NCBI RefSeq assembly: GCF_021026345.1
Contig: NZ_JAJNCZ010000003.1
Span: 372,001 to 436,000, forward strand
Direction of reading: 5' to 3'
Length of the DNA stretch: 64,000 bases
Source of the DNA: Rhizobium sp. GN54
GTDB taxonomy: Bacteria; Pseudomonadota; Alphaproteobacteria; Rhizobiales; Rhizobiaceae
A program made the position numbers and the translations under genes. Positions 1 to 9,600 of the stretch are shown here, one piece after another. How positions within the stretch are numbered: position 1 is the first letter of the stretch; the number at the start of each line of letters is the position of its first letter. The notes beneath the pieces were generated by a model, which worked only from the letters and a program-made list of their open reading frames with translations, did no database searches and was not told the origin of the DNA.

Positions 1-139
1 TCTCGCTCGCGAGCGCCGGCGCCGCGGTGACGACGTTGAAGCCGACCGCAAGGCCGCCGCCGACGGCGAGCGCGCCCAGCAGGAACTGGCGGCGGGACGC
101 CTGGGGCTGCGCCATCGGCAGGGGAATCAATTGCATCAT
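1..139 (-). CDS. Molybdenum hydroxylase large subunit (IorB-like), N-terminal fragment
   Basis: Only the first 46 or so codons are in the window; the gene runs off the left edge. Two adjacent ATG codons begin the frame at 139 and 136. The product opens with a short hydrophilic stretch, then a twin-arginine signal with core SRRQFLLGALAVGGG followed by a hydrophobic run and an Ala-rich cleavage region. Together with the [2Fe-2S] subunit encoded 15 nt upstream, this points to the Tat-exported molybdopterin-binding subunit of an isoquinoline 1-oxidoreductase or aldehyde oxidase type enzyme, which would act in the periplasm. The molybdopterin domain itself is not visible, so the substrate and exact subfamily are unknown. 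Confidence 0.75.
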   Translation of the reverse strand, partial: MMQLIPLPMAQPQASRRQFLLGALAVGGGLAVGFNVVTAAPALASE

Positions 140-154
140 TTTAGGCAACATCGC

Positions 155-613
155 TCAGGCCTCCAGACGTTTTGCTGCTTCGTGGATACCGGCCCGGATG
201 CGGTGATAGGTGGCGCACCGACAGAGGTTTCCGGACATGGCGGCGTCGATGTCGTCGTCGGTCGGCTTCGGATTGTTGGTCAGAAGGTCGGTCGCCGACA
301 TGATCTGACCGGACTGACAGTATCCGCATTGCGGCACGTCGAGATCGGCCCAGACCGCCTGCACCGTTTCGGCGACCTTGCCGTTGATGCCTTCGATCGT
401 CGTCACCTGCGCGCCCTCGATGTCGCCGACGAAGGTCTGGCAGGACCGGACCGGGACGCCGTCGACATGAACCGTGCAGGCGCCACACTGGGCCATGCCG
501 CATCCGAACTTCGTCCCCGTGAGACCGACGAGATCGCGGATGACCCAGAGAAGGGGCATGTCCGGCTCGGCGTCCACGCTGTGTTCGGTGCCGTTGATGG
601 TTACAGTCACCAT
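155..613 (-). CDS. [2Fe-2S] iron-sulfur subunit of a xanthine-oxidase family enzyme (IorA-like)
   Basis: A 152-residue protein carrying electrons from the molybdenum centre to an acceptor. The N-terminal plant-type ferredoxin domain has the cluster motif CGMAQCGAC and a further Cys about 12 residues later (VRSC). The C-terminal domain has the second pair, CGYCQSG and GNLCRCATY, so all eight cluster cysteines are present. The start at 613 is preceded by AAGGAGA with 5 nt spacing; an in-frame extension to 805 has no such signal and is low-complexity. It lies 15 nt upstream of the large-subunit gene, as usual for two-subunit IorAB-type dehydrogenases. The 222-nt gap upstream should hold the promoter; the AraC regulator behind it on the same strand is a plausible activator. 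Confidence 0.93.
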   Translation of the reverse strand: MVTVTINGTEHSVDAEPDMPLLWVIRDLVGLTGTKFGCGMAQCGACTVHVDGVPVRSCQTFVGDIEGAQVTTIEGINGKVAETVQAVWADLDVPQCGYCQSGQIMSATDLLTNNPKPTDDDIDAAMSGNLCRCATYHRIRAGIHEAAKRLEA

Positions 614-835
614 GATTGTCTCCTTGCGTTGAGGCATGAAGCTGGGGCGGACGACATGTGAATGCCGGGGGGAGCCGCCACGGCAGCGAGCCATGCGAGC
701 GGATGCACGATAGGAGAAGGTGGCTGCAGGGGATAGAAACGATCCTGCCGGATTATTGCCCGATCCTGTCGGAAGGGCCAGTCGTTGCCGATCGACCGGT
801 AACATTTCCGCGACCCGGCAGGGCGAGAAGGCGTC

Positions 836-1777
836 CTAGCCCACCGAACCCCGGCGCGTGGAATCGTCCGAATTGAGGATCACCTTGATGTCCCGGACCG
901 GCGGATGGCCGAACATCCTGCGATATTCGCGGCTGAACTGGGTCGGGCTCTCGTAGCCGACCCTGAGCGCCACGGTGGCCGCATCCAGCGGTTCGGCAAG
1001 CATGAGATCGCGCGCGTGATGGAGCCGAAGCTGCTTCTGGAATTGCAGCGGGCTCATGGCCGTCATGGCGCGAAAATGATGATGCAGGGTGGAAACGCCC
1101 ATGTTGGCGACCTCGGCGAGCTCCTCGACCCGCAGCGGCCGCGTATAGTTCTCCTTCAGCCAGGCGACCGCCTTTGCCACGCGATTGCTGCTGGTGCCGC
1201 TGAGCGCGATCCGCCTCAGCCGCGCCCCCTGCTCGCCCGTCAGCAGCCGGTAGAGGATCTCGCCATGGACGTGGCCCGCCATGAACGGGATATCCTGCGG
1301 CGAATTCGCAAGGGAAATCAATCGGTAGAAGGCATCGAACAGCTCCGGCGTCGCCACCCCGACCGCAACGTCGAGATCGCGGCCGTTCGTCTCCGCGCCG
1401 TTGAGATCGAAGTCGGCGATCAGCCGCCGCAGCTTCTCCAGATCGAGCCGCAGCGATGCCGCAACGTAGGGCTCCCCTTCGCTCGCCTCGCAGATCTGCC
1501 CCTTCATCGGCAGGCCGATCGCCGTCAGGAAGAAGCACCGCTCGTCGTAGACGAAGGTCTCCCCGCCCACATGCACGCGCTTGCTTCCCTTGACGATCAC
1601 CGACAGGGACGGCTCGTAGACGGTGGAGAAGGGCCCCGCGGGCTCGACGACGCGGAAGAGGGAAAGGCCGGGCACGCCGTGTTCGAACGAGCGTCCATCC
1701 CACGGCAGCCGCGACAGGACCTCCAGGATCCGCCCGCGAATGCCGGCGGTTTCGTTGCGAAGGTCGAGGTCCGTCAC
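836..1777 (-). CDS. AraC-family transcriptional regulator with AraC_N domain
   Basis: A cytoplasmic DNA-binding regulator of about 313 residues. The N-terminal 190 residues match the cupin-like AraC_N type (fragment VYEPSLSVIVKGSKRV). The C-terminal 100 residues hold two helix-turn-helix motifs, with VEELAEVANMGVSTLHHHF as the first and VALRVGYESPTQFSREY as the second. The start is uncertain: GTG at 1777 fits the conserved N-terminus, while TTG at 1786 has GGAG 10 nt upstream, and the frame is open to 1888. Regulators of this type often sit beside aldehyde or alcohol oxidoreductase genes. The molybdenum hydroxylase pair just downstream on the same strand is therefore its likely target, by inference from position only. 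Confidence 0.9.
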   Translation of the reverse strand: MTDLDLRNETAGIRGRILEVLSRLPWDGRSFEHGVPGLSLFRVVEPAGPFSTVYEPSLSVIVKGSKRVHVGGETFVYDERCFFLTAIGLPMKGQICEASEGEPYVAASLRLDLEKLRRLIADFDLNGAETNGRDLDVAVGVATPELFDAFYRLISLANSPQDIPFMAGHVHGEILYRLLTGEQGARLRRIALSGTSSNRVAKAVAWLKENYTRPLRVEELAEVANMGVSTLHHHFRAMTAMSPLQFQKQLRLHHARDLMLAEPLDAATVALRVGYESPTQFSREYRRMFGHPPVRDIKVILNSDDSTRRGSVG

Positions 1778-1935
1778 CGTATTCAACCGCTGCCATCTCC
1801 GTGCTATCGTGCATCCGTTCCTACACGATCGGCAGGCGATTGTCGCGCGAAATTGCCGATCGCTTCCGCATGCGAGAGGATCGGGCAATGTTGCGAACCG
1901 GCGGCGTCGTGGCGGCGAATGCCGGTTCGTAAGCA

Positions 1936-1956
1936 GCCCCGCCCCTGCTGCGGGGC
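1936..1956 (-). terminator. Candidate terminator hairpin downstream of the RTX gene
   Basis: Perfect 7-bp arms GCCCCGC and GCGGGGC with a 7-nt loop lie 24 nt past the RTX stop codon, in the 200-nt gap before the AraC gene. The downstream side reads TGCTTACG on the minus strand, so the T tract is poor. It may stop transcription weakly or only stabilise the 3' end. Confidence 0.4.
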
Positions 1957-1979
1957 GAGGCCTTCGGCAGGAAGCGGGA

Positions 1980-3020
1980 TCAGACGAAGAGGAAGTCGCC
2001 TTCGCGCAGTTCGGAGAGCGTGGTGTCTTCCAGTGTCAGCCGCGCGTTGTCGAAGTCGAAGCGCAGGTCGTCGCCGCCGTCCACCGGACGCGCCAGCGCC
2101 ACCAGTTCGTCGAAGTCCGAGACGCCGAGGGACTTGCCGATCCGGACCGTGTCGGTGCCGGCACGGTAGTCCTCGATCTCGGTATAGCCGCGGGTGAAGA
2201 CGAAGGTATCGGCGCCGCTGCCGCCATGCAGTTCGTTGCGGCCGCTGCCGCCGTCGAGCCAGTCGTTGCCGGAGCCGCCCTCGAGATCGTCGTTGCCGCC
2301 CTCGCCATAGAGCCGGTCGTTGCCCTTGCCGCCCTCCAGCTCGTCATTGCCGGTGCCGCCGTAGAGCCTGTCCCGGCCGGAGCCGCCTTCCAGCTCGTCG
2401 TGACCGGACCCACCGCGCAGCGTGTCGTTGCCGCCATAGCCCCAGACCACGTCGTTACCGGCGCCGGCATCGATCGTATCGGCCTTGCTCGTACCCTTGT
2501 GCCGGCCGTCCTGGGAGGGTGCCGGATCGGCCGTCGAGGACGCGTCGAAGCCGAAATGCGAAGCCTTCAGGCTCGAAAGTTTCACGTCCTCAAGGCGCAG
2601 CGTGTTGCCGCCGCCGAAATTGAACAGCACGTCCTCGCCGTCATCGACCTGGCGCGCCTTGCCCATCAGCTCGGCGAAGGAATCGATGCCAAGCGACTTG
2701 GACAGGCTGATCTTGTCGTCGCGGACGCTGAAATCGTCGATCTCGTCGCGGCCGGAGTGATAGACGAACAGGTCCTTGCCGGCGCCGCCTTCGAGGTCGT
2801 CGTTGCCGGCCCCGCCGATCAGCGTGTCGTTGCCGCTGCCGCCCTCGAGTTCGTCATGTCCGGAGCCACCGTCGAGCCGGTCGTTGCCCGCGCCGCCTTC
2901 CAGGTCGTCATTGCCGGCATAGCCGTAGAGCGTGTCGTTACCGTCGCGTCCGGAGATGTCGTCGTCCCTGCCTGTTCCCTTTAGCAGATCGGCTTTCGTC
3001 GTCCCGTTCAATCTGGCCAT
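1980..3020 (-). CDS. RTX calcium-binding protein with two tandem repeat modules
   Basis: A 346-residue acidic protein built from two similar halves. Each half has GGxGxDxLx nonapeptide repeats (for example GGSGHDELE, GGAGNDDLE) followed by a roughly 60-residue segment with a serralysin-C-terminus-like pattern (DLFVYHSG..EIDDF, then TFVFTRGY..IEDY). No enzymatic domain is visible. There is no N-terminal signal peptide and the end is hydrophobic (GDFLFV), typical of proteins exported by a type I system through a C-terminal signal; no type I exporter is in the window. The start at 3020 is supported by AAAGGA 8 nt upstream; earlier ATGs at 3029 and 3038 overlap that site. It is divergent from the PepSY two-component operon and shares its regulatory region. 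Confidence 0.85.
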   Translation of the reverse strand: MARLNGTTKADLLKGTGRDDDISGRDGNDTLYGYAGNDDLEGGAGNDRLDGGSGHDELEGGSGNDTLIGGAGNDDLEGGAGKDLFVYHSGRDEIDDFSVRDDKISLSKSLGIDSFAELMGKARQVDDGEDVLFNFGGGNTLRLEDVKLSSLKASHFGFDASSTADPAPSQDGRHKGTSKADTIDAGAGNDVVWGYGGNDTLRGGSGHDELEGGSGRDRLYGGTGNDELEGGKGNDRLYGEGGNDDLEGGSGNDWLDGGSGRNELHGGSGADTFVFTRGYTEIEDYRAGTDTVRIGKSLGVSDFDELVALARPVDGGDDLRFDFDNARLTLEDTTLSELREGDFLFV

Positions 3021-3117
3021 GTCCAGCATCCTTTCCATTCCGGGTGAAGGCACCGCCGAAAACCGGCCGGCGCCGTGGTGAATGGCCGGACAGTGGACGA
3101 CACCGCCTTTTGCCGTC

Positions 3118-3145
3118 CTGACAGCGGCTGTCAGTGAGTTGTCAG
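3118..3145 (+). promoter_or_regulatory. Candidate PhoP-like operator: direct repeat overlapping a palindrome
   Basis: Positions 3129-3134 and 3140-3145 are identical TGTCAG hexamers 11 bp apart, the geometry used by PhoP/OmpR-class response regulators (the enterobacterial PhoP box is GTTTA-N5-GTTTA). The first hexamer is also the right half of a perfect palindrome, CTGACAGC-G-GCTGTCAG (3118-3134). The site lies 22 nt before the PepSY start and about 98 nt before the divergent RTX start. It could let the encoded regulator control both directions. No binding data can be seen here. Confidence 0.45.
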
Positions 3146-3167
3146 CTTCGCCCGGATATGCAAGAGC

Positions 3168-3527
3168 ATGTTCACAAATCGAAGAACCATACGCGCCGGC
3201 CTTCGGGTGCTGGCGGCTTGTCTCGTCCTCTATCCGGTGGTCGCATTGAGCGAAACCGCGCAGGATGATGACGACGACGACGCAAACGACGCCCGCGAGC
3301 ACTACGAGGCCCGCGAGGCACTGAGGCTCGGGCAGGCCCTGCCGCTGGAGAAGATCATCGAGGCGGTGCGCAAGGAGGTCGCCGGCGATATCATCGAGAT
3401 CGAGTTCGAGCACGATGACGGGCGCTACGTGTACGAACTCGAGATCATCAATCCGTCGGGCCGGGTCGTCGAGGTCAAAGTCGACGCCAGGACGGCCGAG
3501 ATACTGGAGCGCGAGGAGGACGAGTGA
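3168..3527 (+). CDS. PepSY domain periplasmic protein
   Basis: A 119-residue protein with an N-terminal signal sequence (hydrophobic core GLRVLAACLVLYPVVAL) and an Asp-rich linker of six consecutive aspartates. A PepSY domain follows: the helix with LEKIIEAVRKEVAG, then IIEIEFEHDDGRYVYELEI and a second strand pair ending VDARTAEIL. PepSY proteins encoded with two-component systems are thought to act as periplasmic inhibitors or sensor partners. The stop codon overlaps the GTG start of the response regulator by 4 nt, so the three genes are probably translationally coupled. The acidic linker suggests divalent cation binding, which would suit a PhoPQ-like system, but that is inference. Confidence 0.85.
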   Translation: MFTNRRTIRAGLRVLAACLVLYPVVALSETAQDDDDDDANDAREHYEAREALRLGQALPLEKIIEAVRKEVAGDIIEIEFEHDDGRYVYELEIINPSGRVVEVKVDARTAEILEREEDE

Positions 3528-4186
3528 GGCTGCTCGTTGCGGAAGACGACAAGCGCATCGCCGAGGACATCCGAACGGTGCTGGCCTCGGCGGGCTATGC
3601 CGTCGATCTCGTGCAGAACGGCGAGGAGGCCTGGTTCAAGGGCGACACCGAAGACTACGGCCTGATCGTCCTCGATCTCGGACTGCCGGGAATGGACGGC
3701 ATAAGCATCCTCAAGCAGTGGCGCATGAACGGCCGGCACATGCCGGTTCTCGTCCTGACGGCGCGCGGAAGCTGGGCCGAGCGGGTGGAGGGCATCGATG
3801 CCGGCGCCGACGACTACCTGCCCAAGCCCTTCCAGTTCGAGGAACTGCTCGCCCGCGTCCGCGCGCTGATCCGCCGCTCGGTCGGCCACGGTGCGGCCAC
3901 GATCGAGATCGGACGCCTGGTTGTCGATACCCGCACCATGCGCGTCGCCGTCGACGGCATGCCGCTCAGCCTCACCCCCTTCGAATTCCGGCTGGTCAGC
4001 TATCTCGCCCACCACCGCGGCCGCGTCGTGCCCGCATCCGAACTGCAGGACCACGTCTATGGCGATGACTATTCGCGGGATGCGAACGCGCTGGAGGCGA
4101 TGATCGCCCGCCTGCGCAAGAAGCTCGGCAGCGACATGATCGCCACGCGGCGCGGCTTCGGCTACCTCATGGGCGAGGACGGGTGA
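3524..4186 (+). CDS. OmpR/PhoP-family response regulator
   Basis: A 220-residue two-domain regulator. The receiver has the acidic pair AEDD near residue 8, the phospho-acceptor Asp in LIVLDLGLPG, the Thr in VLVLTARG and the Lys in LPKPFQFEEL. The C-terminal winged helix (about residues 125-220) ends in the typical recognition region SRDANALEAMIARLRKKLG..TRRGFGYL. It starts with GTG within the GTGA overlap of the PepSY gene and ends in a GTGA overlap with the kinase gene. The partner kinase has a PhoQ-like H-box, so the pair is best called PhoPQ-like. The direct repeat at 3129-3145 is a likely autoregulatory target. Confidence 0.93.
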   Translation: MRLLVAEDDKRIAEDIRTVLASAGYAVDLVQNGEEAWFKGDTEDYGLIVLDLGLPGMDGISILKQWRMNGRHMPVLVLTARGSWAERVEGIDAGADDYLPKPFQFEELLARVRALIRRSVGHGAATIEIGRLVVDTRTMRVAVDGMPLSLTPFEFRLVSYLAHHRGRVVPASELQDHVYGDDYSRDANALEAMIARLRKKLGSDMIATRRGFGYLMGEDG

Positions 4187-5529
4187 TCTCGCGGCGCTCC
4201 CTACGGCTCAGGCTCGCCTTGGCCGGCGCAGCCTCGATCGGCGTCGCGCTGATCGTCGCCTTCTTCGGCCTGTCCTTCCTGTTCGAGCGGCATGTCGAGC
4301 GCCGCGTGGTCGAGGAACTGCGGCTGCATCTCGACCAGACGATCGCCGGCCTCGGCCGGAACGGTTCGGGAGAGATCGACGTCGTCCGCCCCCCGGTCGA
4401 CCCGCGCTTCCAGACGCCGCTTTCCGGCCTCTACTGGCAGATCGAGGGCGAAGGCCTGGAACGCCGCTCGCGTTCGCTGTGGGACGAGGCGCTCGATCTC
4501 CCGCAACTGTCGTCCTCGGCACCCCGCGAATTCTCCCTGAAAGGACCGTCGGGCGCCGACCTGCTGGTGCTTGCAAGGGAAGTCATCACCCGGCATCAGC
4601 TCGGCGATCGGCCGGTGCTGGCCGCGGTCGGCATCGACCGCTCGGACATTTCCAGGGCGACGGCGGCCTTTCGCCGCGATCTCGCGCCCTTCCTCGCCCT
4701 TCTGGCCGCGGTGCTGATGGCCGCGAGCTTCGCCCAGATCGTTATCGGCCTGCGTCCCCTGGCCGATCTCCGCGCCCGGATTGCGAAGATCCGCAGCGGC
4801 GGCGCGCAGCGCCTGGGCGTCGCCTTTCCCGACGAGGTCCAGCCGCTGACGATGGAAGTCGACGCGCTGCTGGCCTCGCGCGAGGAGCAGTTGCGCAAGG
4901 CGCGCGAGCGCGCCTCCGAACTGGCGCATGCGTTCAAGACCCCCCTCCAGGCGCTTTCCGGTGACGTCCTGCGGCTCAGGCAGCGCGGCGAGGCCGAAGC
5001 GGCCGACGAGATCGAGGCCCTGATCGCCGTCATGCGCCGGCTGGTGGATCACGAGATGGCGCGCGCGCGCATCGCCGGCCAGGGGCATTCGGCGCGCTCG
5101 GAGGTCGCGCGCGTCGTATCGAGCGTCGTGGCCGTCGTCTGCCGCACACCGGCCGCCGCGTCCATCGAGTGGAACATCGACATTCCCGACGGCCTGTTCG
5201 CCCGCATCGACCCGGACGACCTCTCCGAACTGCTCGGCAACCTGACGGAAAATGCGGTCCGCTACGGGCGCTCGCAGGTCTCGATCACGGCTGCACGGAA
5301 CGGCAGTTCCATCCTGCTGGAAATCCGCGATGACGGCCCCGGCATACCGGAGGAAAAGCTGGCACACGTGCTCCGAAGGGGCGAGCGGCTCGACACCAGC
5401 AGCGGCGGTGCCGGGCTCGGCCTTGCCATAGCCGAAAGCATCATCCACACCGTGGGCGGCGATATCCAGCTCGAAAACGGCGGGCCGGGCCTACGCGTCT
5501 CGATACGCCTGCCGATGGCGGAGGCGTAG
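4183..5529 (+). CDS. PhoQ-like sensor histidine kinase
   Basis: A 448-residue inner-membrane kinase. A first transmembrane segment near residues 10-32 and a second near 163-185 flank a periplasmic sensor of about 130 residues. The H-box is ELAHAFKTPLQAL, resembling the PhoQ form (THSLKTPL) rather than the commoner HELRTP. The ATPase domain has the N-box NLTENAVRYG, the D-box DDGPGIPEE and the G-box GAGLGLAIAESI, all intact. It begins with GTG in a 4-nt overlap with the response regulator, completing a PepSY-regulator-kinase operon. The signal is unknown; divalent cations or envelope stress are the family precedent. Confidence 0.92.
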   Translation: MISRRSLRLRLALAGAASIGVALIVAFFGLSFLFERHVERRVVEELRLHLDQTIAGLGRNGSGEIDVVRPPVDPRFQTPLSGLYWQIEGEGLERRSRSLWDEALDLPQLSSSAPREFSLKGPSGADLLVLAREVITRHQLGDRPVLAAVGIDRSDISRATAAFRRDLAPFLALLAAVLMAASFAQIVIGLRPLADLRARIAKIRSGGAQRLGVAFPDEVQPLTMEVDALLASREEQLRKARERASELAHAFKTPLQALSGDVLRLRQRGEAEAADEIEALIAVMRRLVDHEMARARIAGQGHSARSEVARVVSSVVAVVCRTPAAASIEWNIDIPDGLFARIDPDDLSELLGNLTENAVRYGRSQVSITAARNGSSILLEIRDDGPGIPEEKLAHVLRRGERLDTSSGGAGLGLAIAESIIHTVGGDIQLENGGPGLRVSIRLPMAEA

Positions 5530-5724
5530 GCGACAGCAACGCAAATGCTGTCGTCCATGCGCGGACAATGTCCCGATCTCCCCCCTTTGGCCAGATTGCA
5601 GCCTATTGAGGCAGCCGCTACGCTACCCGTCATGCGAGTGGCGGCAGCTCGCGGCGCGGGCAACCTGCGCCGGCTTGCTCTCGTCGTGGTCGCATCCGGG
5701 CGGCAGCGGGCAGCGGGAGATGGC

Positions 5725-6558
5725 ATGGGCGTGGTGCAGATTGTCCTTGGCGTGATCGCCGTCGCCGCGGCCACCGTCGCCGGCGGCATCTGGGTCTTCC
5801 AGAACTACGGCATGTATCGCTTCGACCCCGAGCCCAACAGCCCGGCCGAGTTCGGCCTGCCCTCTACGGTGAGGGTCGTCGGATACACGTCGGAGGATGG
5901 GGCCCGCATCCATGCCTGGATCGCCGCCCCGGCCGACGGGCGGCCCGTGATCCTCAGCTTCTACGGCAACCAGTCGAGCATCGGCGGCTCGATGGGACGG
6001 CTCCGCAGCCTGATCGAGGCAGGCTACGGCATCGTGATGATGGAGTATCGCGGATCGGGCGGGACCGCGGGCAAGCCGAACGCCGCGAATTTCGCGCGGG
6101 ACGCGCGCGCGCTCTACGACCAGATGGAGACACTTCTCGGACAGACCCTGCATCCCGATCGCCGGGTGCTCTACGGCTTCAGCCTGGGCGCGGGCGTCGC
6201 CAGCCGGCTTGCGGAAGAGCGCGATTTCGGCGCCGTGATCTTCGAGGCCGCCCCCTACAGGACCTGCCTCTTCTACGAGGACCGCTACTTCGGCATCCCG
6301 CTTTGCCGGCTGATGTGGTCCGAGCGCTACGACATCGTCGATCACCTGCGCAACATCAAGGTGCCGAAGCTGCTGGTTCACGGCGGGCTCGATCGGGCCC
6401 TGCCGGTGGAGCGTGCACGCCGCCTGTTCCAGGAGGCGCCGGAACCGAAGAAATATGTCGAGCTGCCGGGCGGCGGCCACGCCGATCTGCATGAATACGG
6501 CCTGATTGCCGAGATCGAAACCTTCCTCCAGGAGCAGTTGCGCCTCGCCGTCCAGTGA
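5725..6558 (+). CDS. Membrane-anchored alpha/beta hydrolase (BEM46-like)
   Basis: A 277-residue serine hydrolase. Residues 1-22 form one hydrophobic anchor (VVQIVLGVIAVAAATVAGG). The fold has the oxyanion region LSFYGNQSS, the nucleophile elbow GFSLGAG, the acid in HGGLDRALP and the catalytic His in GGGHADLHE. This order matches BEM46/ABHD13-type hydrolases, whose substrates are generally unknown. The ATG at 5725 has GGGAGA a few bases upstream; the frame is open back to 5545 but the upstream part is Arg-rich and not family-like. It converges on the NRPS/PKS gene with a 57-nt gap and no clear terminator, so it is not part of that transcription unit. Confidence 0.85.
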   Translation: MGVVQIVLGVIAVAAATVAGGIWVFQNYGMYRFDPEPNSPAEFGLPSTVRVVGYTSEDGARIHAWIAAPADGRPVILSFYGNQSSIGGSMGRLRSLIEAGYGIVMMEYRGSGGTAGKPNAANFARDARALYDQMETLLGQTLHPDRRVLYGFSLGAGVASRLAEERDFGAVIFEAAPYRTCLFYEDRYFGIPLCRLMWSERYDIVDHLRNIKVPKLLVHGGLDRALPVERARRLFQEAPEPKKYVELPGGGHADLHEYGLIAEIETFLQEQLRLAVQ

Positions 6559-6615
6559 CGGGCGATATCCCGCGGCCGCGTTTGCCTCAGTCGCCCTTGC
6601 CGCCCGCACCCCGCC

Positions 6616-9600
6616 TCACGACGACAGCCTCTCCTCGATCATGGCGGCGAGACTGCGCGCGTTCTCCGTGCGCAGCATCGTCAGGTGGTCGCCCGCGACC
6701 CAGGGCGTTTCCAGCCGCTCCGGCGCGACGAACGCCTTCCAGCCGAGCGTCGGATCCGCCTCGAGCGTCAGCTTCTGGACAAGGTGGAGCGGGTGCGTCC
6801 TGAACAGGGTGACCGGTGCGGCGATGGGGCCGCCCTCATACTGCCGGGCCGCCGCCATCCACAGCCGCTCGACCTGGCGCTGGCGATAGAGCGGCAGGTT
6901 CGTCCGCCTGATCATCTCCAGCACGGGGCCACGCTGGACAAACTTGCGCACCTTCACCGACAGCCGCCTCCAGAAATAGGGCATCCCCTCGTCGCGCATG
7001 AGCGCGATCTCGTTTTCCAGCCTCTGGCGCGGCGTCAGCTGAACGAGCGGCTGGAAGTCCCTCGCGAAGGATGGCGCATAGGTGTCGAGCACGAACAGCC
7101 GCTCCACCCTGGCGCCCATGGCCTCCAGTTGCCGCGTCATCTCCAGCGCCGTATAGGCGCCGCCGGAATAGCCGGCGAGGATATAGGGCCCTTCCGGCTG
7201 GTGCCGGCGCAGGTAGCGGATGTTCTCCGCCGCCATCTCCTCGATGCTCGAATGCGGCGCGTGCCCCTGGACCCCGCGGGTCTGGAAGCCGATCGCCGGG
7301 CGCTTGCGCCCGAGCAGGGTGCCGAGTTCGAAGAGGTTGTTGACGTTGCCGCCGACGCCGCCGACGACGAAGAAGGGCATGCCGCCGGCATCCGGGCCGG
7401 GATCGATGACGGTGCTCGTGTCCCAAGGCGCATCCGGCGCATCCGGCCCCTCTATCGACGCGGCATCGCGCTCCAGAAGTGCCGCGAGCTCCCGCACCGT
7501 CTGGTTGGCGAACAGCGTCGAGATCGGCAGGTCGTGGCCGAATTCGCGCCGGATGCGGTCGAACAGCCTGACCGCCAGCAGCGAGTGGCCGCCGAGCGCG
7601 AAGAAGTTCGCATTGGCCCCGATCCGGTCGACGCCCAGCACCTCGCACCAGATCGCCGCTACCCGCGTCTCGGCCTCCCCGCGCGGCATTTCCGCCGCCG
7701 GATCCGCCAGCGCCTCGATCCGCACCTCCGGCAGGCGGCCGCGGTCGATCTTGCCGTTCTGGTTGAGGGGGATCTCGTCCACCGCGACGAAGAAGGCCGG
7801 ACGGGCGAATTCCGGAAGGATCCCCGCCACGTGCTCGGAAAGCGCGTCGGAAGTGGGTGCCGTTCCGTCGGCGATGAAATAGGCCACCAGGATCTTGTCG
7901 GCCTGTCCCTCCGGCACCTTTGCCACCACGACCGCCTGGCGGATCGCGGGATGGCTCTCGAGCGCGCCCTCGATTTCCGTCAGTTCGACGCGAAAACCGC
8001 GCACCTTGACCTGGGTATCGGCGCGCCCGAAGAAGCGCAGAACGCCGTCGCCCGGATCCATCGCGAGATCCCCGGAACGGTAGAGCCGGAGCTTGTCATT
8101 CCAGGGTGCGGCCACGAACTTCTGGTCGGTCAGTTCCGGCCTGTTCCAGTAGCCAAGCGCCAGGCCGCGGCCGGCGATGCACAATTCGCCGATCATCCCG
8201 GTCGGCACCGGCTGCAGCGCATCGTCGACGATGTAGATCTGCGTTCCGGGAATGGCCTTGCCGATCGGCAGCGGCAGCCCGCGGTCGAGATCGGCCGCCG
8301 TCACGGCATGGGCGTTGGTGACGTTGCTTTCCGTCGGTCCGTAGCCGTTGATCACCGTCAGCCCCGGGCAGGCCGTCATCACCTGCGCCACATGCGTCGG
8401 CGACACCACGTCGCCGCCGACCACGACCTGGTCGACACGCGCAAACGTCGAGGGCCGCAGGTCGGCCACGGCATGGAACAATCCGGATGTCAGCCATAGC
8501 GTGTTGACGCCCTGGCTCGAAATCGCGTCGGAAAGCTCGGAGATCGAAAGCGTCCCGTCCGGCGGAACCACCATCGTTCCACCGTGCAGCAGCGCCCCGA
8601 AGATGTCGATGATGGAGGTGTCGAAGGCAAAGGCGGAGGAATGCAGTGTCACCGTTTCCGGGCCGAGCCGCAGCCAGTCGGTATCCCTGAGCAGCCGGAT
8701 GACGGAACGGTGCGGCAGCACCACGCCCTTCGGCACTCCGGTCGTCCCCGAGGTGAACATCACATAGGCGATCGTCTCGCCGGTGATGCCGGGCTCCGGC
8801 GGCCGGGCCGGGCCGGTCGGCAGGTCCGTCATCGCGATCGTGCGGACCCCGGTCGCCGAGACCGCCTCGCACGCGCCGAGCAGCACCTTGATGCCGGTAT
8901 CCCGCGCCATGAACTGCAGCCGGTCGGCCGGCAGCGTCACGTCGAAGGGGACATAGCCGGCACCCGCCTTCAGCGCTCCGAGGACTGCGACCGGCAGGAG
9001 CAGCGATCGGCTCGACGAAATGCCGACGAGATCGCCATGGCAAACCCCTTCCGATGCCAGAAGCGCCGCCAGCGCGTCCGAACGTGCATTGAGCGTCGCG
9101 TAGTCCATCGTCTGGTCGAGATAGCGCACGGCGACCTGGGCGGGCGCCCGGGCCACGACGCTTCGGAACACCTCCACGATCGTCTGCGGGCCAGCAGCCG
9201 CCGGATCGACATGGCTGCCGCTCGCCGGCCGACCGGTGTCGCCACGCAGGAGCTCCAAGACCGGCGTCTCGAGCCCCGCCGGGGCCGACGCGATCGCTGC
9301 GAGGAACTGCCCGAAGTTCGTCGCCAGGTGCGCGATGGTCTCGCGGTCGAACAGCGCGGTCGCATAGTTCCACGAGAACTCGACCCGGCCCGGCGCGTCG
9401 AACAGGTTGAAGAAGAGCTCGAAATATTCGTGACCGGTCGGATTGACCTCGATTCGCGCCGGCGTATCGCCGAGACGGAGATCGCCGATGTCGGCAAGGC
9501 CGTCCAGGTTGACCACGACCGGAACCAGCGCCAGCCGCGACGGATCGCGGGGCACCTGGAGATCACGCATCAGCGCCCCGTAGGAATAGCTCTGATGGTC

